64,000 bases of DNA, from contig JAHCAU010000001.1 of the NCBI GenBank assembly GCA_019634715.1, positions 248,001 to 312,000 on the forward strand, given 5' to 3'. The notes under the pieces were generated by a model, which searched no databases, had not been told where the DNA came from, and saw nothing but the letters and a program-made list of their open reading frames with translations. Every line of letters begins with the position of its first letter. Position 1 is the stretch's first letter. Source of the DNA: Lysobacter sp. (lineage in GTDB: Bacteria; Pseudomonadota; Gammaproteobacteria; Xanthomonadales; Xanthomonadaceae). This document shows, piece by piece, positions 1 to 7,377 of this stretch. The position numbers and the translations under genes are program-made.

Positions 1-343
1 CCAGCGGGATGCCGTCGAGCGTGAAGCCGAGTTGCTGCTGCGAAAAGCCGCGGATGCTCAGCTTCGCCGACCACTCGTAGTTGCCCCAGGGATCGGAACT
101 CTGGAAGTTGACGCCCGGCAGCTTCGCGACGGCCTTGAGCGGGCTGGCGCCGGCGGCTTCGCGCGCGAGATCGTCCTTGCCCAGCGACTGCACCTGGCGG
201 GTCTGGCCGGTGCCGACGACGGAAATGGTGTCGAGCGTGGAGGCGTCGTTGTCGTTGCTCCCGTCGGGCGCGGTCTGTGCGGAGGCTGCGCCGGCATGCA
301 GGCACAGCAGGATGGAGGCGGCGAGGATCGTCGTCTTCGTCAT
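1..343 (-). CDS. TonB-dependent receptor, N-terminal part (cut by window edge)
   Basis: Reading the minus strand from the ATG at 343 gives an open frame that runs off the window start. It begins with a signal peptide (MTKTTILAASILLCLHAG, ending near ASAQ), then a TonB-box-like DTISVVG segment about residue 39. A plug domain follows, containing LKAVAKLPGVNFQSSDP and LSIRGFSQQQLGFTLDGIP. This is the standard start of outer-membrane TonB-dependent receptors, which import siderophores, cobalamin or sugars using energy from ExbBD-TonB. Only about 114 residues are present, so the substrate cannot be inferred. The beta-barrel lies outside the window. Confidence 0.88.
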   Translation of the reverse strand, partial: MTKTTILAASILLCLHAGAASAQTAPDGSNDNDASTLDTISVVGTGQTRQVQSLGKDDLAREAAGASPLKAVAKLPGVNFQSSDPWGNYEWSAKLSIRGFSQQQLGFTLDGIPL

Positions 344-527
344 CGAAAGGGTAATCCGTGGGAGTTGGGTCGCCGTACGGAGGACGCGCCCCGCGGCGAC
401 CATCGGGGCAGGCCGACATACTGGGGCGGATGTATGTACGCGGCATTGCAGCGACGTTGCGTTTCGTCGCGCAAGGCTGTGTTGCCGTGCTTCGGCGAAA
501 CATTGTTTCGGTCACGTGCCCGGCGTT

Positions 528-596
528 GTAGGAGGGCCTTCAGGCCCGAGCTCTTGATTTTCTGCAAAAAAAGCTCGGGCCTGAAGGCCCTCCTAC
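528..596. repeat. GTAG-type REP doublet (REPIN), family A copy 1
   Basis: Two 25-base arms in opposite orientation, each starting GTAGGAGGGCCTTCAGGCCC from its outer end, are separated by a short AT-richer spacer. Each arm contains its own small hairpin (GGGCCT/AGGCCC). The same arms recur at 55523-55610 and, damaged, at 30195-30298. The GTAG outer end resembles REP sequences known from Stenotrophomonas. No REP-associated transposase gene is visible in the window. Confidence 0.85.
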
Positions 597-626
597 GAAA
601 ACGCAGCGCTCGTGGCATGCGCTTTT

Positions 627-712
627 GTAGAGCGGAGCGAAGCTCCGCTGGACTGCATCTGCAACCGACACTGTCTCCGGAGAAGAAGCAGCGGAGCTTC
701 GCTCCGCTCTAC
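627..712. repeat. GTAG-type REP doublet, family B
   Basis: A second inverted pair begins with GTAG followed by AGCGGAGCGAAGCTCCGCT and ends with the reverse complement, closing with CTAC at 709-712. Each arm is itself a hairpin (AGCGGAGC/GCTCCGCT). It differs in sequence from family A only 30 bases away, but has the same architecture. It sits directly downstream of the ferritin-like gene that ends at 721, so it may act as a transcript-end structure. Confidence 0.8.
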
Positions 713-720
713 AAGAAACG

Positions 721-1530
721 TCAGCCGAGTTCGGCGACGGCGCTCTGCAGCGCCCGCAGTTCTTCTTCGCTGAAGCCCGCCGCGCCGCGCGCTTCGAGAT
801 TGAAGGGTCCGTACAGCACGCCGCGCCCGTATTGCACGAGCAGGCGGCGGAACGTCGCCTCCGGCTCCACGCCTTCACGCTCGCAATGCCAGCGAAACCA
901 GCGCGACCCGGCGGCGACGTGGCCGATTTCCTCGCGCAGGATCACGTCGAGGATATCGGCGGTCGCATGGTCGCCGAGCTGGCGCAGCTTGACGATCATG
1001 CCCGGCGTGACATCGAGTCCCCGCGCTTCCAGCACGCGGGGCACCAGCGCCATGCGTTCGAGGCCGCTGTGCGCGGTCTTCTCGGTCATCTCCCACAGGC
1101 CGTTGTGGGCATCGCAGTCGCCATAATCGTGGCCGAAGTCCTGCAGCCGCGCGCGCAGCAGGGTGAAATGCCGGGCTTCGTCGTGCGCGACCCGCGCCCA
1201 GTCGGCGTAGTAGGCATGCGGCATGCCACGGAAGCGGTACACCGCGTCCCAGGCCAGGTCGATGGCGTTGAATTCGATGTGCGCGATCGAATGGACGAAG
1301 GCCGCACGGCCCTCGTCGTTGCCGAAACCGCGCTTGGGCAGTTCGCGGGGATGGACGAGCTTCGGCCGATCGGGGCGACCGGGCATGCGGATCGGATCGG
1401 GCGGCGGTGCGTCTTCAACGATCGACAGTTCGCCGCACGCGAAGGCCTCGGCGGTCGCGAAGGTCAGGGCGACCTTCTCGTCCGGCGAGGCGGCACGAAG
1501 GCAGGCGTGGGCGGCGGTGAAGAGGTTCAT
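721..1530 (-). CDS. DUF455 ferritin-like domain protein
   Basis: The 269-residue product matches the DUF455 (COG2833) family of ferritin-like proteins. The helical-bundle metal-ligand pattern is visible: HIEFNAIDLAWDA near residue 105, DEARHF near 135, and EEIGHV near 220. This spacing is that of a two-iron four-helix bundle. Members are related to MiaE-type hydroxylases, but their substrate is not established. It is the last gene of a leftward series, and its ATG overlaps the stop of the preceding gene by four bases (ATGA), so it is probably translated by coupling. A REP doublet follows the stop. Confidence 0.8.
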   Translation of the reverse strand: MNLFTAAHACLRAASPDEKVALTFATAEAFACGELSIVEDAPPPDPIRMPGRPDRPKLVHPRELPKRGFGNDEGRAAFVHSIAHIEFNAIDLAWDAVYRFRGMPHAYYADWARVAHDEARHFTLLRARLQDFGHDYGDCDAHNGLWEMTEKTAHSGLERMALVPRVLEARGLDVTPGMIVKLRQLGDHATADILDVILREEIGHVAAGSRWFRWHCEREGVEPEATFRRLLVQYGRGVLYGPFNLEARGAAGFSEEELRALQSAVAELG

Positions 1531-1997
1531 GGCCGACGGATCTTCGCCCGCTTGAACGCGTCCTCATCGAAGACGCAGCCCAATTCAGCGAAAGGGCTGG
1601 TGCCCGCCATGTCGATCGAGTCCAGATCGATCGCAGGACAATGCCCGACGAAACTCTTGGGCTGATCGTCCGGAACCGACAGATCCCAGTCGAAGGTGAC
1701 CCGCCAATACATGCGCGAGCCATCGACGACGATCACGTCGCAGCCGAACGCATCGGTTCCGAAGTAGCCGTTGCCGAACCTGACCGGTTGCCCACGTTCG
1801 ATGGCCTTGCGGGCGCATGCCACAACCCGTCGGCCCTGCGCAGGCTTCCCGGCATCGGCGATGCCGCAATCGACGACGCCTTCTCCCGCCAGGGGCAGGC
1901 CGAGATCACGGACCATGCAATGCGATTTTTCAGCCATCGCTGCGAACGATACCGAGACACCGATGCAAAGCATCGAAAGGAACAGCGCGCGCATCAT
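1527..1997 (-). CDS. secreted protein of unknown function
   Basis: This 156-residue protein starts with a clear Sec signal (MMRALFLSMLCIGVSVSFAA, cleavage near AMA-EK). The mature part has several cysteines (HCMVRD, VDCGIAD, VACARK, FGCDV, GHCPA, GCVFD), consistent with disulfides in the periplasm. I do not recognise a family. The gene overlaps both neighbours by four bases (upstream hydrolase stop and downstream ferritin-like start), so it belongs to the same transcription unit as the two cytosolic enzymes. Confidence 0.7.
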   Translation of the reverse strand: MMRALFLSMLCIGVSVSFAAMAEKSHCMVRDLGLPLAGEGVVDCGIADAGKPAQGRRVVACARKAIERGQPVRFGNGYFGTDAFGCDVIVVDGSRMYWRVTFDWDLSVPDDQPKSFVGHCPAIDLDSIDMAGTSPFAELGCVFDEDAFKRAKIRRP

Positions 1998-2419
1998 GCC
2001 CCCGCCAGCAGGATCCCGCGCGCCACCTCGTACTGCTGCAGCCGTTCGATATCGCGTTCGGCCGGGTTCGGAATGCGCGACAGGTCCATGTTGTCGGCGA
2101 TGTCGGCGAGCTTCACGGCGCGGGCGATCGGGTTGCCGACGATGCGTCGCGCGGCCTGCTCGCGGGTTTCGCCGTCGAACTTGGTCAGGGCGCGTACCGC
2201 ATCGACGACTTCGGGAGAAAACCCTTCGATGAGCAGGTCGTCGAAGGTGACCGGCGTGTCCTCGACGATGTCGTGCAGCACGGTGGCGATGCGTTCGTAT
2301 TCGCCTTGCACCGCCTGCATCACGCGCAGCGGATGCAGGATGTAGGGATGTCCGCCCTTGTCGCGCTGCCCGGCGTGGGCGCGCGCGGCCAGTTCGATCG
2401 CGCGCTCGAGGGTCGACAT
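1994..2419 (-). CDS. small HD-domain hydrolase, SpoT/MESH1-like
   Basis: The 141-residue protein is essentially a single HD domain. It shows ARAHAGQRDKGGHPYILHPLRV near the N-terminus, then VLHDIVEDT (the HD pair) near residue 48, and VKLADIADNMD near residue 102. These are the metal- and nucleotide-binding motifs of the (p)ppGpp hydrolase domain of SpoT and of stand-alone alarmone hydrolases. No synthetase or TGS/ACT domains are present, so it should only hydrolyse. A GAGG ribosome-binding site precedes the ATG. It begins 11 bases after the purF stop, suggesting co-transcription with purine synthesis. Hydrolysis of another nucleotide is possible. Confidence 0.75.
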   Translation of the reverse strand: MSTLERAIELAARAHAGQRDKGGHPYILHPLRVMQAVQGEYERIATVLHDIVEDTPVTFDDLLIEGFSPEVVDAVRALTKFDGETREQAARRIVGNPIARAVKLADIADNMDLSRIPNPAERDIERLQQYEVARGILLAGA

Positions 2420-2430
2420 CGCCGTGCGCC

Positions 2431-3900
2431 TCAGCCTGCCAGCCGCCGCTTCTTCTTCGCCTCGTCCGAGCGCAGCTGGTTGATGCGCTCGAAATAGCCG
2501 GGTTCGATGCCGGTGACGTATTCGCCGTTGAAACAGGAGGAATCGAACTGGCGGCCCGGGAACTTGGGACCGGCGACGGCTTCTTCCAGGTCCTTCAGGT
2601 CCTGGTAGATCAGCCAGTCGCAGCCCAGCAACTCCTGCACTTCCTGCTCGGTGCGGCCGTGGGCGACCAGTTCCTCGGGCGAGGGCATGTCGATGCCGTA
2701 GATGTTCGGATGACGTACCGGCGGCGCGGCCGAGGCGAGATAGACCTTCTTCGCGCCGGCGTCGCGCGCCATCTGAACGATCTGCTGAGAGGTGGTGCCG
2801 CGCACGATCGAGTCGTCGACCAGCAGCACCACGCGATTGCGGAATTCAAGCGGAATGGGATTGAGCTTGCGGCGCACGGACTTCGCGCGCTCGCCCTGCC
2901 CCGGCATGATGAAGGTGCGGCCGACGTAGCGGTTCTTGTTGAAGCCCTCGCGGTACTTCACGCCGAGCACGTTGGCGATCTCCAGCGCGGCGTCGCGCGA
3001 GGTATCCGGGATCGGGATGACCACGTCGATGTCGTGGCCCGGGCGCTCGCGCAGGATCTTCTCGCCCAGGGTCACGCCCATGCGCATGCGCGCCTTGTGC
3101 ACGGAGATCTCGTCGATCAGCGAGTCCGGGCGCGCGAAGTAGACGAACTCGAAGATGCACGAGCGCAGCTCGCCTTCGATGCACTGGCGCGAATGCAGCT
3201 CGCCGCGCGGCGTGACGACCACGGCTTCGCCCGGCGCGATGTCGCGCACGCGCTCGAAGCCGAGCACGTCGAGCGCGGCCGACTCTGACGCGATGATGTA
3301 CTCGCTGCCTGCATCGGTGTCGCGCTTGCCCAGCACCAGCGGGCGGATGCCGTGCGGATCGCGGAAGGCCACCAGGCCCAGGCCCAGCACCAGCGTCACC
3401 ACGGCGTAGCCGCCCTTGGCGCGGCGGGCCACGTTCTCGACCGCGCGGAAGGCCGCGTCCGGGGTCAGCACGCGCTGCTTGTCCAGCTCGTGCGCGAACA
3501 CGTTGAGCAGCACTTCGGAGTCGGATTCCGTGTTGACGTTGCGGCGATCCTGCTCGAAGACCTCGCGCCGCAGGGTGTCGGTGTTGATCAGGTTGCCGTT
3601 GTGCGCCAGCGCGATGCCGTACGGCGAATTCACGTAGAACGGCTGCGCTTCGTCGCTGCCTTCGCTGCCGGCGGTGGGATAGCGGCAGTGGCCGATGCCC
3701 ACGCGCCCCTGCAGCAGCGCCATCTCGCTCGCGCGGAAGGCGTCGCGCACGAGGCCATTGCCCTTCACGACGCGCAACTGGGTGCCGTTGGCGGTGGCGA
3801 TGCCGGCGGCGTCCTGTCCGCGATGCTGGAGAACGGTCAGGCCGTCGTAGAGGGAGGCCGCGACGTCCGAGGTGCCGACGATGCCGATGATGCCGCACAT
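2431..3900 (-). CDS. purF: amidophosphoribosyltransferase
   Basis: PurF makes 5-phosphoribosylamine from PRPP and glutamine, the first step of de novo purine synthesis. The 489-residue product starts MCGIIGIVG, giving the N-terminal nucleophile cysteine of the Ntn glutaminase domain after Met removal. Glutaminase motifs follow ([29 protein letters not shown]). The C-terminal phosphoribosyltransferase domain has the PRPP loop [14 protein letters not shown] near residue 360. GGAG lies 10 bases before the ATG. In many gammaproteobacteria the order is folC-dedD-cvpA-purF. Here the same order is kept but no cvpA frame exists in the 93 bases upstream. Confidence 0.97.
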   Translation of the reverse strand: MCGIIGIVGTSDVAASLYDGLTVLQHRGQDAAGIATANGTQLRVVKGNGLVRDAFRASEMALLQGRVGIGHCRYPTAGSEGSDEAQPFYVNSPYGIALAHNGNLINTDTLRREVFEQDRRNVNTESDSEVLLNVFAHELDKQRVLTPDAAFRAVENVARRAKGGYAVVTLVLGLGLVAFRDPHGIRPLVLGKRDTDAGSEYIIASESAALDVLGFERVRDIAPGEAVVVTPRGELHSRQCIEGELRSCIFEFVYFARPDSLIDEISVHKARMRMGVTLGEKILRERPGHDIDVVIPIPDTSRDAALEIANVLGVKYREGFNKNRYVGRTFIMPGQGERAKSVRRKLNPIPLEFRNRVVLLVDDSIVRGTTSQQIVQMARDAGAKKVYLASAAPPVRHPNIYGIDMPSPEELVAHGRTEQEVQELLGCDWLIYQDLKDLEEAVAGPKFPGRQFDSSCFNGEYVTGIEPGYFERINQLRSDEAKKKRRLAG

Positions 3901-3959
3901 GATGGTGACTCCGGTGAAGCGCTTGATGACGCGAGGGTGATGCCGGGACGCTGCAAACG

Positions 3960-3988
3960 CCGCACGGCGCCACGAGGGCGCCGTGCGG
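3960..3988 (-). terminator. hairpin after the SPOR gene
   Basis: A perfect 12-bp stem (CCGCACGGCGCC with its complement) and 5-base loop lie just past the stop of the SPOR gene. On the minus strand only a short TTT follows, so it is a weak intrinsic terminator or an attenuator between the SPOR gene and purF. Confidence 0.5.
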
Positions 3989-3993
3989 AAGGA

Positions 3994-5082
3994 TCAGGGA
4001 TGCGGGCGGACCATGCCGTCCACGCCGGTTTTCGACTGGATCTGGGACTTGAGCTGATCGGCGGCGGCGCGATCGAGCACGGGGCCGACGCGCACGCGCG
4101 TGAGCGTACCGCGGTCGGTCGTCACCGATTCGGTGAAGGCGGTGAAGCCGGCGGCACGCATGCGTTCGCGCATCGCACCGGCTTCGGTGGCATCGCTAAA
4201 CGCACCGACCTGCACGGCGAACCCGACCTTGGCGGCGGCCGGCGGCGCCGGGTTGGGCGCAGCGGGCCTGGGCGCGGCGTCGACCGGCTTCGCGGGGGTC
4301 GGTTTCGGCTCGGCGGGCGTGGTCGCGACCGGCTTGGGTGCCGCCGGCTTCGGCTCCGCCTTCGCCTCGACCGGCTTCGTTTCGGCGGGCCTGGTGTCAG
4401 CGGGCTTCGACGCGGGCGGCTTCGGCGGCTCGGCGGCTGCGACAGGGGACGCGGCGGGCGTCGTGGCGGCAGGTGCGGCCTGCGCCGGCTCGGCATCCAG
4501 CGCGACCACGCGCACCGGCACGTCGCTGCGCACTTCCAGCGCCTTCAGGCGCGCGGTCTCGGCGTCGGCACGGGTCGCGTAGGGGCCGATGCGCACGCGA
4601 AACGCGGGCTTGCCGTTGATCGTGGTGGCCTCGGTGTAGGCCGGCAACTGCGCCGCGACGGCGAGCGCCGCGACGGTCTCGGCACCCTTCTGGCTGGCGT
4701 AGGCGCCGAAGTGCACCGCGTAATTGCCGCCCGCGGTGGTCGCCGGCAGGGTCGCGGACGGTTCGACCGGCGACGTGGCGGCGGGGTCGGTGCCGGCAGG
4801 CGTGCCTTCCGGCTGGCCCGGCAGGGCCTGCGCACCGGGGCGGTCGACCGGCGTGGCGTTCATGCCCACGGCGCCGCCCTTCGGCACGTCGCCGGGCATC
4901 ACCAGGGGCAGTTCGCGGGTTTCGACCTCGCCCTCGGGCGCATTGGGCATCTTGATGGAGACATCGGAGACGCCGCTGTCGGGCGCCGGGCCCTTGACCA
5001 GCATCGGCAGGAAGATCACGGCGAGCGCGATCAGAACGGCCGCGCCGATCAGGCGCTGCTTCAGTCCAGTGTCCATCGACAT
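3994..5082 (-). CDS. SPOR-domain cell-envelope protein (DedD-like)
   Basis: A 362-residue bitopic protein. It has a short cytoplasmic start, one membrane segment (IGAAVLIALAVIFLPMLV, about residues 11-29), a long Pro/Ala/Lys-rich periplasmic linker, and two SPOR repeats. One repeat begins at NYAVHFGAYAS (mid protein) and one ends the protein (FAVQVGAFSD to MVRPHP). SPOR domains bind denuded peptidoglycan at the division septum, as in DedD and FtsN. The duplicated SPOR domain and the position between folC and purF support a DedD-type role. A second ATG at 5076 has AGGA five bases upstream and is an equally good start. Confidence 0.85.
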   Translation of the reverse strand: MSMDTGLKQRLIGAAVLIALAVIFLPMLVKGPAPDSGVSDVSIKMPNAPEGEVETRELPLVMPGDVPKGGAVGMNATPVDRPGAQALPGQPEGTPAGTDPAATSPVEPSATLPATTAGGNYAVHFGAYASQKGAETVAALAVAAQLPAYTEATTINGKPAFRVRIGPYATRADAETARLKALEVRSDVPVRVVALDAEPAQAAPAATTPAASPVAAAEPPKPPASKPADTRPAETKPVEAKAEPKPAAPKPVATTPAEPKPTPAKPVDAAPRPAAPNPAPPAAAKVGFAVQVGAFSDATEAGAMRERMRAAGFTAFTESVTTDRGTLTRVRVGPVLDRAAADQLKSQIQSKTGVDGMVRPHP

Positions 5083-5201
5083 CCTGAGATTGGGTGGAGG
5101 CTTGGAGGGGCCGGCGGATTATACCCCCGTGCCGGCGCGGGTCGGCCGCGGAAGGCGCCCGGTTCAGTGCGCAGGCGCCCAGATGAACATCGGGCGCCCG
5201 G

Positions 5202-6503
5202 TCAGGCGCCCGCGGATCGGCCCTCGAACCTCGACAGCGCGGCGGCGGCGGTGTGGAACGAGCCGAAGACCAGGATGCGCCCGCCCGCCGGGGTGTCGCG
5301 CAGGGCGGCATCGATCGCCGCGTCGACGGTGGCGCAGCGCGTGCCGCCCGCAGCGGCGGTGTCGTGCAGGGTCGCGGCGAAAGCGTCGACGGCAAGTCCG
5401 CGTACCGCCACATCGGCGAGGCCGGCCAGCCACCAGCGGTCGATCCGCGACGCCAGCGCCTCGACCACACCGGCCACGTCCTTGTCGCCCAGTACCGCGA
5501 ACACCGCGTGCGTCAGGCCGTCGACCGGCGTCGCCGCCAGCCAGTCGGCCAGCGAGCGCGCGGCCTGCGGGTTGTGGCCGACATCGACCACGATCTCCAC
5601 GCCCTCGTGGACGAAACGCTGCAGCCGCGCCGGCACGCAGGCGGTGCGCACGCCCTCGACGAACGCGGTCTCGGGCAGGTCGATGGGCAACGCGCGCAGT
5701 GCGGCGATGGCGACGGCGGCATTGCGCAGTTGCACCGGCGCCGCCAGCGCAGGCATCGGCAGTTCGAGTTCGCAGCCGACTTCACGCCAGGTCCAGTGCC
5801 CCGCGCCTTCGGCAGGCGGAAAGAAGAAGAAATCGCAGCCGATGCGGATCGCCGACGCGCCGATGGCATAGGCGTGGCCGAGCACGCTCGACGGCGGGTC
5901 GTCGTCGCCCAGCACCAGCGGGGTCCAGGCGCGGGCGATGCGCGCCTTCTCGGCACCGATCGCTTCGATGGTGTCGCCGAGCCAGGCCTGATGGTCGAGG
6001 TCGACGGTGGTGATCACGGCCACGTCGGGGTCGACGATGTTGACCGCGTCCAGACGACCGCCGAGGCCGACTTCCAGCACCGCCAGGTCGAGATCGCGGC
6101 GGGCGAACAGCCACAGCGCGGCGAGCGTGCCGTATTCGAAATAGGTCAGCGGGGTGACGATGCCGGCGTCGTCGCTGCGCGCGGCTTCGACCGCCTCGAA
6201 GGCGGCGACCAGCGAGGCGTCGTCGACGTCGGCACCATCGATGCGCACGCGCTCGTGGTAGCGCAGCAGGTGCGGCGAGGTGTAGGTGGCGACCGACAGC
6301 CCGGCGGCGCGCGCGATGGCCTCGACGAAGGCGACGGTCGAGCCCTTGCCGTTGGTACCGCCGACGGTGACGACGTGGCGGGCCGGTTTCGGCAGGTCCA
6401 TCCGGTCGGCGACCGCCCGCAGGCGGTCGAGGCTCATGTCGATGGACTTGAAGTGCTGGCGTTCGATGTACTCGAGCCAGTCGGGCAGCGTGCGCGGGGT
6501 CAT
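5202..6503 (-). CDS. folC: dihydrofolate synthase / folylpolyglutamate synthase
   Basis: FolC adds glutamate to dihydropteroate and to folates in the cytosol. The 433-residue product starts MTPRTLPDWLEYIERQH and has the Mur-ligase-type ATP loop TVGGTNGKGSTVAF near residue 44. The motifs TSPHLLRYHERVRIDG and VLEVGLGGRLDAVNIVDPD are typical of FolC. The frame is open further upstream, but the family start corresponds to 6503. It precedes the SPOR gene and purF, the classical gammaproteobacterial order. Confidence 0.95.
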   Translation of the reverse strand: MTPRTLPDWLEYIERQHFKSIDMSLDRLRAVADRMDLPKPARHVVTVGGTNGKGSTVAFVEAIARAAGLSVATYTSPHLLRYHERVRIDGADVDDASLVAAFEAVEAARSDDAGIVTPLTYFEYGTLAALWLFARRDLDLAVLEVGLGGRLDAVNIVDPDVAVITTVDLDHQAWLGDTIEAIGAEKARIARAWTPLVLGDDDPPSSVLGHAYAIGASAIRIGCDFFFFPPAEGAGHWTWREVGCELELPMPALAAPVQLRNAAVAIAALRALPIDLPETAFVEGVRTACVPARLQRFVHEGVEIVVDVGHNPQAARSLADWLAATPVDGLTHAVFAVLGDKDVAGVVEALASRIDRWWLAGLADVAVRGLAVDAFAATLHDTAAAGGTRCATVDAAIDAALRDTPAGGRILVFGSFHTAAAALSRFEGRSAGA

Positions 6504-6590
6504 GGCGCCATTATCCGGTCGCGGCGCCGCCCGCTCCATCGCATCCGCCGTCACATGCGACGGCGGACGGACGGCATCGGGTCGAGGGCC

Positions 6591-7241
6591 TCACAGCGCC
6601 CGGTGCACCGCCTCGCCGAACAGCGCGGTGTGATGCGCGCAGTCGTTGAGGCGCACCACTTCGATGCGGTCGGCGGACGGGCCTTCGAGCAGGTTCAGCG
6701 TCGCCGGCGCTTGGCGGAAGCTCCACAGCCGGTTCAGCGGGATGCCGAGGATCCGGCAAAGCAGCACGCGGTTGACGGCATCGTGGGCGACGACCAGCAG
6801 GGTATCGTCGTCGCCGAGGCCGGCGGTGGCGCGCTCGAAGGCCGGCCAGGCGCGGTCGAGCACCGTCTGCAGGGTTTCGCCGCCGGTGCCGGGCATGAGC
6901 ACGGTGTCCGGCGCGTCGCGCCAGGCCTGCAGGCGCTCGGGATCGCGGTCGCGGATCTCGCTGGCGAGCAGCCCTTCCCATTCGCCATGGCCGATTTCCA
7001 TCAAGCCCGGGTCGGTGGCGAGCAGGTCGCGGCGTGCATCGCCGAGCGCGAATTCGGCGGTGCTGCGCGCCCGGGCCAGCGGCGAGGCGACCGCGCGGTC
7101 GATGCGCGCATCGGCCAGACGCGCACCGAGCGCGCGCGCCTGGCCCTCGCCGACCGGCGAAAGCGGGATGTCGATCTGGCCCTGGTAGCGGCCTTCGGCG
7201 TTCCACGGCGTTTCGCCGTGGCGTGCGAGGAGGATTTTCAT
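6591..7241 (-). CDS. histidine phosphatase family protein
   Basis: The 216-residue protein opens MKILLARHGETPWN, with the RHGE catalytic motif of the phosphoglycerate-mutase-like superfamily. The second catalytic histidine sits in VVAHDAVNRVLLC near residue 150. The EIGHGEWEG motif is typical of cobalamin-phosphatase or small-molecule phosphatase branches (GpmB/CobC/PhoE-like). Substrate cannot be told from sequence. The frame extends upstream through the inverted repeat at 7250-7370, but the RHGE-based start at 7241 is preferred. Confidence 0.85.
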   Translation of the reverse strand: MKILLARHGETPWNAEGRYQGQIDIPLSPVGEGQARALGARLADARIDRAVASPLARARSTAEFALGDARRDLLATDPGLMEIGHGEWEGLLASEIRDRDPERLQAWRDAPDTVLMPGTGGETLQTVLDRAWPAFERATAGLGDDDTLLVVAHDAVNRVLLCRILGIPLNRLWSFRQAPATLNLLEGPSADRIEVVRLNDCAHHTALFGEAVHRAL

Positions 7242-7249
7242 GGTGTCCG

Positions 7250-7370
7250 GGATTGGGGATTCGGGAGTGGGGATTCGCAAAAGCATCCGGATGCGGTTGA
7301 CGCGGAAGGGGACAAAGGAGACGAGAGTCGGTGCTCTTCACGAATCCCGACTCCCGAATTCCCAATCCCC
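7250..7370. repeat. inverted-repeat element between serA and the phosphatase gene
   Basis: Two near-complementary arms of about 28-30 bases (7250-7277, starting GGATTGGGGATTCGGGAG, and 7341-7370) face each other across about 63 bases. The arms are built from variations of GGGATTCGGGA. The element fills the whole interval between serA and the phosphatase gene. It looks like a small non-coding dispersed repeat, different from both GTAG families. Confidence 0.7.
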
Positions 7371-7377
7371 GCGTCTC

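Noticed and set aside
2846..3973. Frameshifted second purF or cvpA remnant
   Set aside because: The frame is out-of-phase purF sequence with Arg-rich composition; purF itself is intact.
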